Part shown: piece after piece, positions 27,148 through 36,900 of the stretch | Layout of the letters: each line of letters opens with the position of its first letter | Position numbering within the stretch: position 1 is the first letter of the stretch | Assembly (NCBI GenBank): GCA_011523845.1 | Contig: WTFV01000153.1 | Coordinates: 1 to 57,909 of the forward strand | DNA from: Acidobacteriota bacterium | Lineage (GTDB): Bacteria > Acidobacteriota > Vicinamibacteria > Vicinamibacterales > UBA8438 | DNA length: 57,909 bases | Direction: 5' to 3' | Made by a program: the position numbers and the translations under genes | Notes under the pieces: generated by a model | What the model was told of the DNA's origin: nothing | Database searches by the model: none | The model's input: the letters and a program-made list of their open reading frames with translations, nothing else

Positions 27148-30100
27148 TCAGCGCTTCAGGCGCAGGTCGGGGCTGACCGCGCGTAGCAGATCGTCGATCG
27201 ACGCGACGGTGTCCGCATCGACGTCCTTGCCGCCGTCTCCGAGCGCGACGTCGAGCCGGAACTCCAGCGGCACGCCGGCGGCGGACTTCACGATGTCCGG
27301 CAGCGCGTCGACCAGGTCCTGCAGCGCGCCGGGATCCAGCACCGCGGAGGACGTGTACGCCGCCCGCGGCTCGGCCGCATTCGGAGTGACGGAGGTCGGT
27401 TCGAACGCGACGGGGGGCCTCAGGACCACTGCCGCCGCGCCGGCAACGTCGCACGGCCACGCGTCGCTGCCCGGCGCCGTCTCCAGCCAGCGCGACGCGA
27501 TCGCGTCGTCGACCGCGCGGCGCAGCAGCGTCCAGGGAATGGGACGGCCCTCCTGACCGTCCAGGGCGACGGATAGCGCCAGCACCGTCGCTTCATCCGA
27601 CGTCCAGGCGTCGGGGACCGCGTCCGCCATGAGGCGCTGCACCGGCAGCGGGTCCAGCGGCGCCCGCAGCGTGGCGGCGGGGGTCAGGACGCCGGCCGGT
27701 AGCGGCTCGCCCTGGAAGCTGGCCGGTCCGTTCAGCAGCCACAGGCGGCCCTGCCGCACCGCCTCGGCGACCGCCGCTTCGACTGCGCTCGACGGACACA
27801 CCGGGATGTCGACCGGTTCCTCGTAGCCTTCGCGCGGCGCCATCACCGTCCGCCCGCCCGAGAAGTAGTCGATCACGACGGCGACGTTGATCGACTCGCC
27901 CTTCCAGAGCCCGGGCAGGATGCCCGGGACCAGGACGCCCGGATCGAGGTCGGACAGGGTGGCCGCGCCCGGCAGGAACAGCTCCAGGGCCGGTTCCGAA
28001 CGCGCCCCCTCGTCCACCGGCGTCCGCCACCACGTCCTGACCGTGCGGTCCGGCCGCGGGAGCGACGCCACGAACAGGCCGTCCTGCACGCCGCGGTCGA
28101 TGGTGGCGAGGATTTCCTGCACGCGGAGCATCTTCGGCAGCCGCGGGTGCTCGGCGAACGCGCTCGCCAGGTCCTTCACGCGGCGCGACGGCTCGTCGTC
28201 GCGCCACAGGTCGTACGGCCCGCCCGGCAACAGCGCCTCGGCGTTGATCGCCGTCTCCTGGATGCGCGCACGGCGGTCGGCCTTGACCGTCGCGAACAAC
28301 GGGTCCGAGCCGACCGTCACCCGGAACGCCTGGATCTCGTTCTGCGGGTTCGCGGTCACGACGATCGTCCATGCCTGCCGGATCGCTTCCGGCATCCTGC
28401 GGCGGGCCTCTTCGGTCCAGGTCGCCAGCATGTCCTCGCGCACCGGGTCCTGCGGCTGCCCCTTGAGCTGTTGCTGCACGTCGTCCCAGCCGAGGTACTC
28501 GCGTACGCGCAGGCGGGCCACGTCGAGACCGTCGGTCGAGGGCGCCACCAGCACGACGGCGTTGCGGCGGATGCGCGGGCGGTCCGGCCCGGTCGTCTCG
28601 TCGATGAAGCGGCGCGCCGCGCGGCTCGGCCGGCCGGCGTTGGAGACGGCCGCCGGCGGCAGGACGGCGAAGTGGAACTCGCCGTCGTCCTCGACGTCGC
28701 GGGGCCGCTCCGGCAGCATGTGCACCCGCGCGCCGAACGCCCGCGTTCCCTGGGTCAGGCTCTTCGTCGCCCGGACCTCGGCCAGCAGCTTGCGCTCGAC
28801 CGCTTCCGCCGTCACGCGGTTGGCGCAGGCGTCGTCGTGCATCTGCTTCAGGTTGGGCCGGTTGCCGAGCCGCCACGCCCTCGGCAGCGGTGGCGGCCCG
28901 CCGTCCGGCGCGGGGTCGCTGCCGAACTCGTTCTCGTCCAGGAACCACGACAGCTCCGTCCAGCGGCGCAGCCCCTGCTCCAGCGCGATTCGGTCGGGCC
29001 GCGTCGCGCCCACCAGCCCGATCAGGTCCCGCGTGTGCGCCTTCTGGCCGATCGGTTGCGAGCTGAGGAACACGGTGCAGACCGCCTGCTCCACTTCACG
29101 GCCCCGCAGTCCCGCCTGCTCGTCCTGGATGGCCCTGGCCTTGGCCAACTCGCCCTCGAGGATCGCGGCCCAGTCGTGACCGCGGCTCTCGGTCACCTCG
29201 CGCGTGGCGATGCCGGTCAGTTCGCGGGCCGCCTCGGCGATGCCGTTCCGGCCGGGCGCCGGGAGGAAGACGTTGGGCCCAACCAGGGGCGCCGTGTCCC
29301 AGGGCTCCGCGTCCCGCAACGCGATGGCGAACGTCCGCAGGATGCCGCGCGTCCGCTGGAAGCGGTCGAGCTGCGTCCACCGTACGTAGAAGAGGTCGGT
29401 CAGGTCGGGGTGGAAGGGATACCCGCGGGCGAAGCGCTCCTCGGCCATCCTGCGGTCCTTGCGAACCGCGTCGTCCACGGCGGCGAGGTTGCGGACCGCG
29501 GTCGTCACGTGCGGAAGGAACGCATCGGCGTCGGTGATCGACGCGGGGGTGAAGAAACGCCGGCGCAGCACCTCGGCCACGTCCTCCTTCTGGACCGGCT
29601 GGACGCCTTCCTCCTTCTGTCGATTGAAGATCTCGCCGATCTGCGCGCTGATCGCCTTGCCGGTATCGTCGCTCTTGTCCAGGTCCGAGGCGAGCAGCGA
29701 CGCCACCAGCGCGCAGCGGTCGACCTTCGTCACCGCTTGGCACAGATACTGGAAGAAGTCGATCAACCGGCCGCGCCACGCCTCGTCCACCGCGACCTTG
29801 CCGCGCGCGAACATCAGCACCTCGTCGATCAGCACCAGCGTCGCCAGCCCCTCGGCCTGTGGCCGCGCCAGCAGATCGACCAGCAGGGGTTCGGCCGGCG
29901 CCGTATCGCGCTCCTCGTCCCGGCCCTCGGCGTGCAGCGCCCGGACCCCGGCCGTGCCGGCAATCTGGAAGGCGAGCACGCTCCATGGATGCTTCAGCCA
30001 GCGCAGCTCTCCCCGCGGCCCGCGCACCTCCATCCCCTTCTCGACGTCCAGCTTGTCGAAGGCGAGCGCGGCGACGCGCGCCGGAGGCAAGGCGGCGCCG

Positions 30101-30468
30101 GCGTCGGACCTGAACTGCTCCACCGCCGGCAGGTCAGGCAGCCCCGCCGGATCGTGCGCGAGATGGCGCAGCGCCACCAGCGTGTGGGTCTTGCCGCCGC
30201 CGTAGGTCAGCTCGAGCTGCCGCACCGCCTTCGTGTTCCGGCCCGCGAGCCGGAGCAGGACGTCACGCGCGAGCTCGCGCAGCGCGAACGTCGGGTAGGT
30301 CAGCGCGAAGAAGCGGGCGGGATCCTCGTATATCGGCCGCACCCCCCGTTGCATCATCACGTCGTGCAGATCGGCGGCGAAGTCGGCCAGCGACAACTCG
30401 CCGGTGCGCACGTCCTCGCGCAGCTTCACGACGCGGTGCCAGGGGGTCCAGGGGAGCTTCTGAGGCAT
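27148..30468 (-). CDS. DUF499 family ATPase (Hma-type defence ATPase)
   Basis: 1106 aa from ATG 30468. N-terminal AAA-like ATPase: LTYGGGKTHTLVALRHLA is the P-loop (about 88-105), ATLVLIDEVLMFARG the Walker B (about 210), and ALVASLLASDL sensor-like. Long C-terminal part without a domain I can name (about 550-1106), containing AWTIVVTANPQNEIQ and EFRLDVALGDGG. DUF499 proteins occur with DUF1156 methylases and DUF3883 helicases in predicted restriction-like phage defence, as here. Last gene of the 15.5-kb operon, 14 nt after the TOPRIM gene. Pieces of a second, decayed copy lie at 55899-56816. Confidence 0.85.
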   Translation of the reverse strand: MPQKLPWTPWHRVVKLREDVRTGELSLADFAADLHDVMMQRGVRPIYEDPARFFALTYPTFALRELARDVLLRLAGRNTKAVRQLELTYGGGKTHTLVALRHLAHDPAGLPDLPAVEQFRSDAGAALPPARVAALAFDKLDVEKGMEVRGPRGELRWLKHPWSVLAFQIAGTAGVRALHAEGRDEERDTAPAEPLLVDLLARPQAEGLATLVLIDEVLMFARGKVAVDEAWRGRLIDFFQYLCQAVTKVDRCALVASLLASDLDKSDDTGKAISAQIGEIFNRQKEEGVQPVQKEDVAEVLRRRFFTPASITDADAFLPHVTTAVRNLAAVDDAVRKDRRMAEERFARGYPFHPDLTDLFYVRWTQLDRFQRTRGILRTFAIALRDAEPWDTAPLVGPNVFLPAPGRNGIAEAARELTGIATREVTESRGHDWAAILEGELAKARAIQDEQAGLRGREVEQAVCTVFLSSQPIGQKAHTRDLIGLVGATRPDRIALEQGLRRWTELSWFLDENEFGSDPAPDGGPPPLPRAWRLGNRPNLKQMHDDACANRVTAEAVERKLLAEVRATKSLTQGTRAFGARVHMLPERPRDVEDDGEFHFAVLPPAAVSNAGRPSRAARRFIDETTGPDRPRIRRNAVVLVAPSTDGLDVARLRVREYLGWDDVQQQLKGQPQDPVREDMLATWTEEARRRMPEAIRQAWTIVVTANPQNEIQAFRVTVGSDPLFATVKADRRARIQETAINAEALLPGGPYDLWRDDEPSRRVKDLASAFAEHPRLPKMLRVQEILATIDRGVQDGLFVASLPRPDRTVRTWWRTPVDEGARSEPALELFLPGAATLSDLDPGVLVPGILPGLWKGESINVAVVIDYFSGGRTVMAPREGYEEPVDIPVCPSSAVEAAVAEAVRQGRLWLLNGPASFQGEPLPAGVLTPAATLRAPLDPLPVQRLMADAVPDAWTSDEATVLALSVALDGQEGRPIPWTLLRRAVDDAIASRWLETAPGSDAWPCDVAGAAAVVLRPPVAFEPTSVTPNAAEPRAAYTSSAVLDPGALQDLVDALPDIVKSAAGVPLEFRLDVALGDGGKDVDADTVASIDDLLRAVSPDLRLKR

Positions 30469-30482
30469 TTGGGGGATCTCGT

Positions 30483-31079
30483 TCAGTTGCGTCGGAAAAT
30501 GGCTTCGAGTCGTTGAGCTAGGTAATCGAAGTCCTCCGGGCATTTCTGGCGGATTACATTGACGCGCCGCGCCGCGACATTGCCGAGTCGCTCCCGTCCA
30601 CCTCCGTGATCTTCGGCAAGTCCGAGGGAATTCGCCAACCGATCGAAGTACCGTTCCTTGACTTGGACCTCTGCCCTCACGACAGTCCAGCGCCAGTCCC
30701 CGGGCAGTTCCAGACCCGCCAGGACCCATGCCTCGATCTCTTCCCATGCGTCTGCCGCGAGGAAGTCCAAACCGTCAGCGAACGTGGTCTCGATTCGCCT
30801 TTCCATTTCGCGTTCGATGTTGTCGAGTCGCAAGCGCCGACCGGGCTTGCCGTCGCGGTCCACGCACAGGATGATGACTCGGACCTTGTCGCCGTAGCGA
30901 TCCACGATCTCGGCGATGCGCTCTGCTTTCAGCGCTTCGTCGATGCCTCCCAGCAATGGATCCCGGCATACGCGCACCTTGGCCCGCGGCTTGCCTATCG
31001 ACGCAAGGAGTCGCGAGAAAAGCGGCTTCAGAATGAACTGGTCCTTGCTGAAGTCCTCGGGAACGATCAGAACCTTCAT
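30483..31079 (-). CDS. TOPRIM-like (DUF4276-type) partner of the OLD-like ATPase
   Basis: 198 aa. MKVLIVPEDFSKDQFILKPL supplies the early Glu and IILCVDRDGKPGRR the DxD (D-R-D) expected of a TOPRIM metal site. LDFLAADAWEEIEAWVLAG and the length are like DUF4276 proteins. It overlaps the ATPase gene by 4 nt (ATGA), so equal expression and a complex are likely. In OLD nucleases the ATPase and TOPRIM are one chain; here they appear split. An RloB-like or other Abi partner is the alternative. Confidence 0.65.
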   Translation of the reverse strand: MKVLIVPEDFSKDQFILKPLFSRLLASIGKPRAKVRVCRDPLLGGIDEALKAERIAEIVDRYGDKVRVIILCVDRDGKPGRRLRLDNIEREMERRIETTFADGLDFLAADAWEEIEAWVLAGLELPGDWRWTVVRAEVQVKERYFDRLANSLGLAEDHGGGRERLGNVAARRVNVIRQKCPEDFDYLAQRLEAIFRRN

Positions 31080-32449
31080 TTCGGGGCGGCCTCGTCATCT
31101 CCCTCGAAGGCGATCATGTCCTCCATCCAGCCCGTGGCATGGAGTCGCCCCAGTCCCTGCGATCGCCGCAGTCGTCCGGCGTTGGGCAACTTCGTGACGG
31201 GGCGAATGACGGTGTTCTCCGAATCCTCCCGGCGGCAGACGAGGGACATGTCCCCGAAGGTTCTGTCGTTGGCTTGCGCCAGTAGATCGGGCGAATGGGT
31301 GGTGGTCACCACCTGAATGCCGCGCCTTACCGTCTCTCTTTCGATCAATTCCAGGAGAAGTCGAAGGCGTGACGGGTGGAAACCGTCCTCGATATCCTCG
31401 AAAAAGTAGAGTTTCGCCGGTTTGGACCCGAACAGCGCGGCCAGCACGCCAAGTAGCCGAAGCGTTCCGTCCGAGGCGCTCTCCGCAACGAACCTCCGTT
31501 CATTCTTCTCCCGAATGACCAAATGGATTCGTCCTGTGATGGGGTCGACAGGAAACTCGAGGTCCTGGACGTCCGTCGGCGTCAGACCGCGGGTCCAACT
31601 GATGAGAGTCTTCTTCCGCTTCCGATCAGAGCAGATGCCGTGAAGTACCGCCGGCAGGTTCACGCCACTGTCGCCGAGCATATTCTGGTCCGGCAGGACT
31701 GGCTGACGCATCATGTACGGGTCCAAAGCCGGAAACCGCATAGCCGCCAAATAGTCGATCACCTGTTCAACCCGGTCTCTGTGATTCGCTGCTACCGCCT
31801 GCCGCTTCGGAATCTGTGCAAGAGCGGGTTGCCGGGCATCCACGGGAACTTCTTCGGTGGAGTTCCCTTGTTCACTCGGTCCCAGGCGAAGAAGCAGAGG
31901 ATCCGGCTCGACCAGAGTGATGTAGTTGCCGTCGTGAGTCTCGTCGGACGCGAGCGGTTCAGGCGCGCCTGCGGATTCGTCTCGGCGACTCGTGAATACT
32001 TCTCGAGAGCCGATCCGGAGCCCCTCTCCGATCACGAGAAACTGACTTGATCTCCTGGCCGAGGCTCCCACCTCGACGGTGTACACGACATCATCTTCTT
32101 CGAGCCTCAGTCCGAGATCCAGCCGGAACGATGATCTTGCAGAGGTTCGCCGAGGCACTGCGGTCAGCCCGGCGGATCCCGAGATGATCCTGAAGGCTGC
32201 TCTATCGAAACGAACGATCTGGTTGCCGCCTCGGATCCGTTCCCATTCCTCCTGTCGGCCCTGGCCGAACCGGCCGCCGAGAATTTCCGCCAAGGTGTAG
32301 CCGCGTCCGATGCCGTGCAGGAAGCGGAACGCGTCGCGGATGTTGCTCTTGCCGCTGGCGTTCGTGCCCACGATCACGGTGAACGGGCCAACGCGAAGCG
32401 TCTCGTCGGCGAAGTTCTTGAAGTCGACGAGTCGAAGCGAGGTGATCAT
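31076..32449 (-). CDS. AAA ATPase, OLD/RecF-like, without its own TOPRIM
   Basis: 457 aa. ABC-type ATPase: N-terminal LRLVDFKNFAD, Walker A VGTNASGKSN (about 29-37), signature-like ASDGTLRLLGVLAALF, Walker B LYFFEDIEDGFHP, and the switch His in VVTTTHSPDLL. This architecture equals the ATPase half of OLD-family (overcoming lysogenization defect) proteins. The C-terminus stops after the ATPase without a TOPRIM domain, which the next gene supplies. It overlaps both neighbours by 4 nt. Confidence 0.82.
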   Translation of the reverse strand: MITSLRLVDFKNFADETLRVGPFTVIVGTNASGKSNIRDAFRFLHGIGRGYTLAEILGGRFGQGRQEEWERIRGGNQIVRFDRAAFRIISGSAGLTAVPRRTSARSSFRLDLGLRLEEDDVVYTVEVGASARRSSQFLVIGEGLRIGSREVFTSRRDESAGAPEPLASDETHDGNYITLVEPDPLLLRLGPSEQGNSTEEVPVDARQPALAQIPKRQAVAANHRDRVEQVIDYLAAMRFPALDPYMMRQPVLPDQNMLGDSGVNLPAVLHGICSDRKRKKTLISWTRGLTPTDVQDLEFPVDPITGRIHLVIREKNERRFVAESASDGTLRLLGVLAALFGSKPAKLYFFEDIEDGFHPSRLRLLLELIERETVRRGIQVVTTTHSPDLLAQANDRTFGDMSLVCRREDSENTVIRPVTKLPNAGRLRRSQGLGRLHATGWMEDMIAFEGDDEAAPK

Positions 32450-32622
32450 GGATCCGTTTCACGCGCCGACAGTAGTTTGGCGGGAGCCGCCTCTTCAGGA
32501 ATGCGGGGTAGCTCCAGGCGTCGACTCGAGGTAGTACGATCCACTCCGGGCGCACGCTGCGGACCCGCTCGCTGGTCGACCTCGTCGACGAGATCGACGT
32601 CCAGTGCGATGTGCAAACGCAT
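32446..32622 (-). CDS. Small ORF with a ribbon-helix-helix-like N-terminus
   Basis: 58 aa from ATG 32622 (or 67 aa from 32649). The start MRLHIALDVDLVDEVDQRAG resembles CopG/VapB-type RHH antitoxins, but the usual second helix (RSAFVREAL-like) is missing and the rest (TTSSRRLELPRIPEEAAP) matches nothing I know. Overlaps the OLD-like ATPase start by 4 nt. Either a remnant of an antitoxin or a small regulator of the pair below it. Confidence 0.4.
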   Translation of the reverse strand: MRLHIALDVDLVDEVDQRAGPQRAPGVDRTTSSRRLELPRIPEEAAPAKLLSARETDP

Positions 32623-32668
32623 GGGCCGGAAAGCTAGCACGATGCGCACCCATCGTCCATTCGTGCGG

Positions 32669-35600
32669 TCATGATTCCTCTCGCAGTTGCTGAAGCCTCG
32701 CCTGTCGCGCGGGCGCTACCCCGTTGCGGGCGGCGATGTGATTCGACAGCGACTCCAGGATCGCACGTTCTTCGCAGCCCGCGTCGGCCAGCTCGATCAG
32801 CGCCTGCAGCAGCCGCGCGAAGAGAGCGTGGCGCTTCAGGCCGCACTCGTCGAGATAGTCGTTGACCTTCGCTTCTTCGGCGGCGCGCCAGAAGTGCATC
32901 AGCCGGTGCGCCTGGTCGATCAGCGGCGGGGGACGGCCGTCCGGCGTCCGGTAGCCGAGCGATCGGGCGGTACGCCGGCTCCATGACTTCAGCCTGACCC
33001 GGCTGCCGGCGCCGGGACCGTCCGGCGCGCCGGCGTCCTCCTCCGCGTCCGGCTCGTCGTCGTCCGGTTCGCCGTCGGATGCGCGCGCGCCCCGGGACAG
33101 CACGTCGTACCGGTCGGTCAGGTCGCGGTCCGACAGGTTGCAGGAGATCGCATACAGAATGCAGGCGCCGATCGGAGCGTCGCCGAGGCCGAAGTCGTTG
33201 CGGTGCAGCAGATAGTACGTCGTGACGTCGTCGAGTCCGCTCGTAGCCTCGTGGTCGCCGTCGTGCGTCAGCACCCTGCCGACGACGAAGTCGACGACGA
33301 ACCGCCGCACTGCCCGCAGGAACTCCGACACGGTCATCTGCGAGTCGGCGTCGTCCGCCCGCTTCACGGCCGGATACTTCGAGAACGCTTCCAGCGCGGG
33401 TCCGGTCGCCGCCCACACGAAGTCGGGGCCGCGGATGCCGGCGTCCCAGAAATCCCGAAGCTGCTGCGAGATGTTCTCGCGCATCTCCGTGAGCACCGCG
33501 GTGTCCCAGCCCGCCCGCTTGGCCGGGCGCTTGCGGCAGACGATCCAGATGGACGAAGCCAGGGCGGCGGACTGCATGGCGCGCGTTCGCGCCAGCCGCT
33601 CCGTCTGGATCGGCCACGAGCCGTCCACGACGAATCCGGCCCGGATCAGGGCCGACACCAGTGTCTCCCAGGCGTCCGGCGACTTGTTGGCGAAGACGAT
33701 CACCAACCGGCCGTCGTTACGCAGCGCCGCGTGGAAGCGCGAGAACGCCCGCGCCATTCCATCCTCGTAGTTCCGCTTGGACGCCGCCCGGTCGCCGTCG
33801 AAGCGCGCCGCGTCGTCGATCAGCTCGCCGTCGTTGGCTGCGGCGTTCCACTTCGGGCCGAGCGGCGTCTCGAAAGCCGCGTCGATGGCCGGCGAGAGCC
33901 CCCACAGGGCGCGCCGCAGCCAGACGTGGAAGAAGTCCATCAAGTCGGAATAGGGAATGGCGTCGTAGTAGGGCGGGTCGGTGCAGATGAGGTCGAAGCC
34001 GGCGTCCCGGTCCACCGCGGCCGGCGCCGCGGCTGCGGACCGACGTTGCACGGCCGGGGCGGGCGCGTCGTGCGTGGCGGCGAGCAGGTGTTCGCACGCT
34101 TCCGCCGTCCACTCGACCGCCTGGACGAAGCCGCCGCTCGTATCCGCCAGCGGACAGGCCTCCACGAAGTCCCAGACCATCGGCAGTGCGAAGCGGGCGA
34201 ACGTGCTGCGGACCTTCTCGGGATCGTTCGTCCAGGTCGCCAACGTGCTGCCGCGGTCGGCGAGGCGGCTGATCGTCGGCGTCAGCATCGCGACCACCGC
34301 CTCGCGCCACGCTGCCGGCCAGGCGGCCATCGTCTCGTCCAGGCGGCGTGTCTCCTGGACGAACGTGCCGAGGGCCAGAAGCTGGCGGTTCGTGAAGAGG
34401 GTGCGCCACGCGTCGAAGCCGTAGCCGTCGACCGAAAAGGCCCGCGATGCGCCGACTCCCGCCTTCGGCGTCGGCTCGTCGGGCAGACCGAACGGGATGT
34501 CCGCGTAGAGCGTGTCGACGTCCCCCTGCTCCACGCGCGCCGCCTGCAGCTCCAGCGCCGTCGGCAGCCGGTACTCCTTGCCGTGCGGTCCGTCGACGAC
34601 GACCGCGGTCAGGACCGCACCCAATCGCCCCGCGCGGCCGTCGAGACGGAGATCCTGCATCGTCATGATGGCCCGGCACAGGGGGCACTGCGCGCCGGAC
34701 CGACTCATCGTGCCGGCGCCCGTCCGCCGGTCGTGCTCGCGCCGCTGCGCGGGATTGCCTTCTCCCTGCTGCACGCCGGCCTCGACCCCGAACACGACGG
34801 CGCTGCGCTCCGCATCCGGCGTCATCGTCAGCAGCACCCGCTTGGCGCCCTTCTTCGCGAGCCAGCACGTCTTCAGCAGCGGGATCGTCGCGCGGCACCC
34901 CTTGCAGCGGACCGTGCGCGCCCACAGGTACGCGACGGTCGGCTTCGCCACCCAGCGCGGATTCCGCGCGTCCTTCAGGTAGACCGTATCGAACGCCGCG
35001 TTCAGGGGACCGGCATCGACGTTGCCGTCCGCGTCCAGGGCCAGCAGCGCCGGCGGCCGCGGCTCGAACGGCCGGCCGCCCGGCTTCAGCGCCTGGAACG
35101 CCGCGTAGGTCGGATAGCGGCGGGCGAGTCGGCGCCGCGCCGCCGCCAGCACCCGGCGTCCCCACGCGCGGACCTGCCACGCGAGGTCGGCTTCCGGCAC
35201 CGGCCTGGCATCGAGCAGCTTCGGCTCCGCCGTTTCGCCGTCGTCGCCGAGGCCCAGCGCGGCAAGCTCGCGCGTCAGCGCCCGGCCCTTGACGCCCTTC
35301 GCCTTCAGGAAGGCGGACATGAAGTCGCGGTCCCGCAGTGCGAAGTTGGGCAACGGCCGGGTCTCGCCCGCGAGCCCGCGCGGGTAGTCGAGCGTGCACT
35401 TCAGGATGAACCACGCGACCGGATTGAGGTCGACCGCGGTGACCTCGCAACCGAGGCGCATCGCCTCCAGCGGGATGGCGCCTCCGCCGGCGAACGGATC
35501 GAGCATCCGCGGAGCGCGCCCGTCGTACGCCTCGCGAATCCGCGCGCGGAACCAGTCGAGATCCGGTTCGTTCTCCGTCTCGCGCTTCCAGTGCAGGATG

Positions 35601-35896
35601 CCGCCCTGCGTCTCGCGCTTCCGCCGCGCGACCGTCCGGCCGCCGACGCGCTCGTCCTCGACCGTCTCGACCACCGAGCCCGCCATCCGCCGGTAGATCG
35701 CCTGCCGCTCCCGCGCGTTGCCGGGGTCGGGCGTCAGCGTGGCGATCAGCGCCGCCCGGCACGCCGCCAGCGGGCGTCGCGCCGGCCAGATGTGCAGCGT
35801 CGAGATGTGCCCGTGGCGGACGTTCTTCTCGTGGACCGAGTCGAGGGAGACCTGCTCCAGGGGGAAGGCGACCTCGATGAGGCGTTTGCCCGTCAA
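32669..35896 (-). CDS. DUF1156 adenine-specific DNA methyltransferase (Hma-type)
   Basis: 1075 aa. The DUF1156 N-terminus (IEVAFPLEQVSLDSVHEKNVRHGHISTLHIWPARRPLAACRAAL) is textbook. SAM site MLDPFAGGGAIPLEAMRLGCEVTAVDLNP (about 135), Cys pairs that may hold zinc (CKGCRATIPLL; CPLCRAIM, about 332 and 398), and the catalytic DPPYYDAIPYSDLMDF (about 645). N6-adenine methylation of host DNA, to mark self for the linked helicase and ATPase, is the expected role. The start overlaps the stop of the AbiJ-like gene by 4 nt. Confidence 0.88.
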   Translation of the reverse strand: MTGKRLIEVAFPLEQVSLDSVHEKNVRHGHISTLHIWPARRPLAACRAALIATLTPDPGNARERQAIYRRMAGSVVETVEDERVGGRTVARRKRETQGGILHWKRETENEPDLDWFRARIREAYDGRAPRMLDPFAGGGAIPLEAMRLGCEVTAVDLNPVAWFILKCTLDYPRGLAGETRPLPNFALRDRDFMSAFLKAKGVKGRALTRELAALGLGDDGETAEPKLLDARPVPEADLAWQVRAWGRRVLAAARRRLARRYPTYAAFQALKPGGRPFEPRPPALLALDADGNVDAGPLNAAFDTVYLKDARNPRWVAKPTVAYLWARTVRCKGCRATIPLLKTCWLAKKGAKRVLLTMTPDAERSAVVFGVEAGVQQGEGNPAQRREHDRRTGAGTMSRSGAQCPLCRAIMTMQDLRLDGRAGRLGAVLTAVVVDGPHGKEYRLPTALELQAARVEQGDVDTLYADIPFGLPDEPTPKAGVGASRAFSVDGYGFDAWRTLFTNRQLLALGTFVQETRRLDETMAAWPAAWREAVVAMLTPTISRLADRGSTLATWTNDPEKVRSTFARFALPMVWDFVEACPLADTSGGFVQAVEWTAEACEHLLAATHDAPAPAVQRRSAAAAPAAVDRDAGFDLICTDPPYYDAIPYSDLMDFFHVWLRRALWGLSPAIDAAFETPLGPKWNAAANDGELIDDAARFDGDRAASKRNYEDGMARAFSRFHAALRNDGRLVIVFANKSPDAWETLVSALIRAGFVVDGSWPIQTERLARTRAMQSAALASSIWIVCRKRPAKRAGWDTAVLTEMRENISQQLRDFWDAGIRGPDFVWAATGPALEAFSKYPAVKRADDADSQMTVSEFLRAVRRFVVDFVVGRVLTHDGDHEATSGLDDVTTYYLLHRNDFGLGDAPIGACILYAISCNLSDRDLTDRYDVLSRGARASDGEPDDDEPDAEEDAGAPDGPGAGSRVRLKSWSRRTARSLGYRTPDGRPPPLIDQAHRLMHFWRAAEEAKVNDYLDECGLKRHALFARLLQALIELADAGCEERAILESLSNHIAARNGVAPARQARLQQLREES

Positions 35897-36900
35897 CGGG
35901 ACGCTCCCCCCGCGTGCTTGCGCCAGAGGTAGCTGGCGAAGGATGCGCAGGCGCCCAGCATGAACACCGCCTCGTCCTGGCCGACCTGCGCGTCCGTTTG
36001 GTCGAGCAACGCATGACGAATGCCTTGTTGGTCCGACGTGTATCCGTACAGCTTGCTGAACGCGTCCGTCAGCGCCGGATGCAGCCGCCCGTGTCGCTGA
36101 AGTGACTTCAGTGCCGGCCCCAGCGTTTTCGCTGCTTCCGGATCCAGTTGCCGGGCCACGGACTCGACGGCGTGAATGCTCTCGCGGACGCTTCCCGCCC
36201 AGTCGCCTCGATTGATGCAGGCGGAGGCGTTGCGCAGATGAGAAGCACTCCCGTTCAGACCGGCGGCGCCAAGTGCGTGGAGCGACTGGACGATGGCGTT
36301 TCCCTCATCTGGCGTAGCAGCAGGCAGAATCGTCGGTGGCCGTTTGGTGTCGATGGTGTACGCCAGCCTGCATGCGGCGAACACGCGCTTCATCTGCCTG
36401 ATGAACTCGGGCGGGCAGCGGGGATGGCGCAGGACGAATTGGATCAGGTCGAAGACCTTGTTGAACGGTTGGTCCTCGATATATTCGCGAAGACTACGCC
36501 GAATCCTAGAAAATTCGGGGTTCCAATCGTCCAGTGCACCGTCGTCAGAACGATGCTTGTCGCTCAGAATCTCGCCCCACGGACCCTTAACCCACGGCCC
36601 GTCGTCCAGTACATCCAGCCCCCCCGTTGTCCTGGAGCGACTAATGTGAACAAAGAACAGGTTCCAGACCTGCGTCCTTGCTTCTCGCGGCAATTCTTCC
36701 AGTTTCAGCGGGCCAGGAATCTCCTCGTAGCCCTGCGCCTGCGAAAAACTGTACGACCCGGCGTCCAAACGCGAGACGGCCTCGGCCGCCTGCGCAGCAC
36801 GCTGGCGCGCACGCCGGGCTGCTCGGTGCATGGCCGCCTCCGCGCCCACCATGTCCGGGTCACGTTCTGCTTGAGTTGCGCTCTTGCGTTGAGTGCTCAT
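35893..36900 (-). CDS. AbiJ-like abortive-infection protein with HEPN-type C-terminus
   Basis: 335 aa from ATG 36900. The middle (LPREARTQVWNLFFVHIS) resembles the AbiJ N-terminal domain type 4. The C-terminal 110 residues follow the AbiJ HEPN pattern: SVRESIHAVESVARQL, TLGPALKSLQRHGRLHPAL, SKLYGYTSDQQGIRHALLD and EAVFMLGACASFASYLWRKHA. HEPN proteins are often RNases; an RX4-6H site is not obvious here, so activity is open. Its start overlaps the end of the frameshifted nuclease by 4 nt and its stop overlaps the methylase start, placing it inside the operon core. Confidence 0.72.
   Translation of the reverse strand: MSTQRKSATQAERDPDMVGAEAAMHRAARRARQRAAQAAEAVSRLDAGSYSFSQAQGYEEIPGPLKLEELPREARTQVWNLFFVHISRSRTTGGLDVLDDGPWVKGPWGEILSDKHRSDDGALDDWNPEFSRIRRSLREYIEDQPFNKVFDLIQFVLRHPRCPPEFIRQMKRVFAACRLAYTIDTKRPPTILPAATPDEGNAIVQSLHALGAAGLNGSASHLRNASACINRGDWAGSVRESIHAVESVARQLDPEAAKTLGPALKSLQRHGRLHPALTDAFSKLYGYTSDQQGIRHALLDQTDAQVGQDEAVFMLGACASFASYLWRKHAGGASR

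Noticed and set aside
33203..35932. A 909-residue plus-strand frame
   Set aside because: Antisense to the DUF1156 methylase, which has intact motifs throughout.
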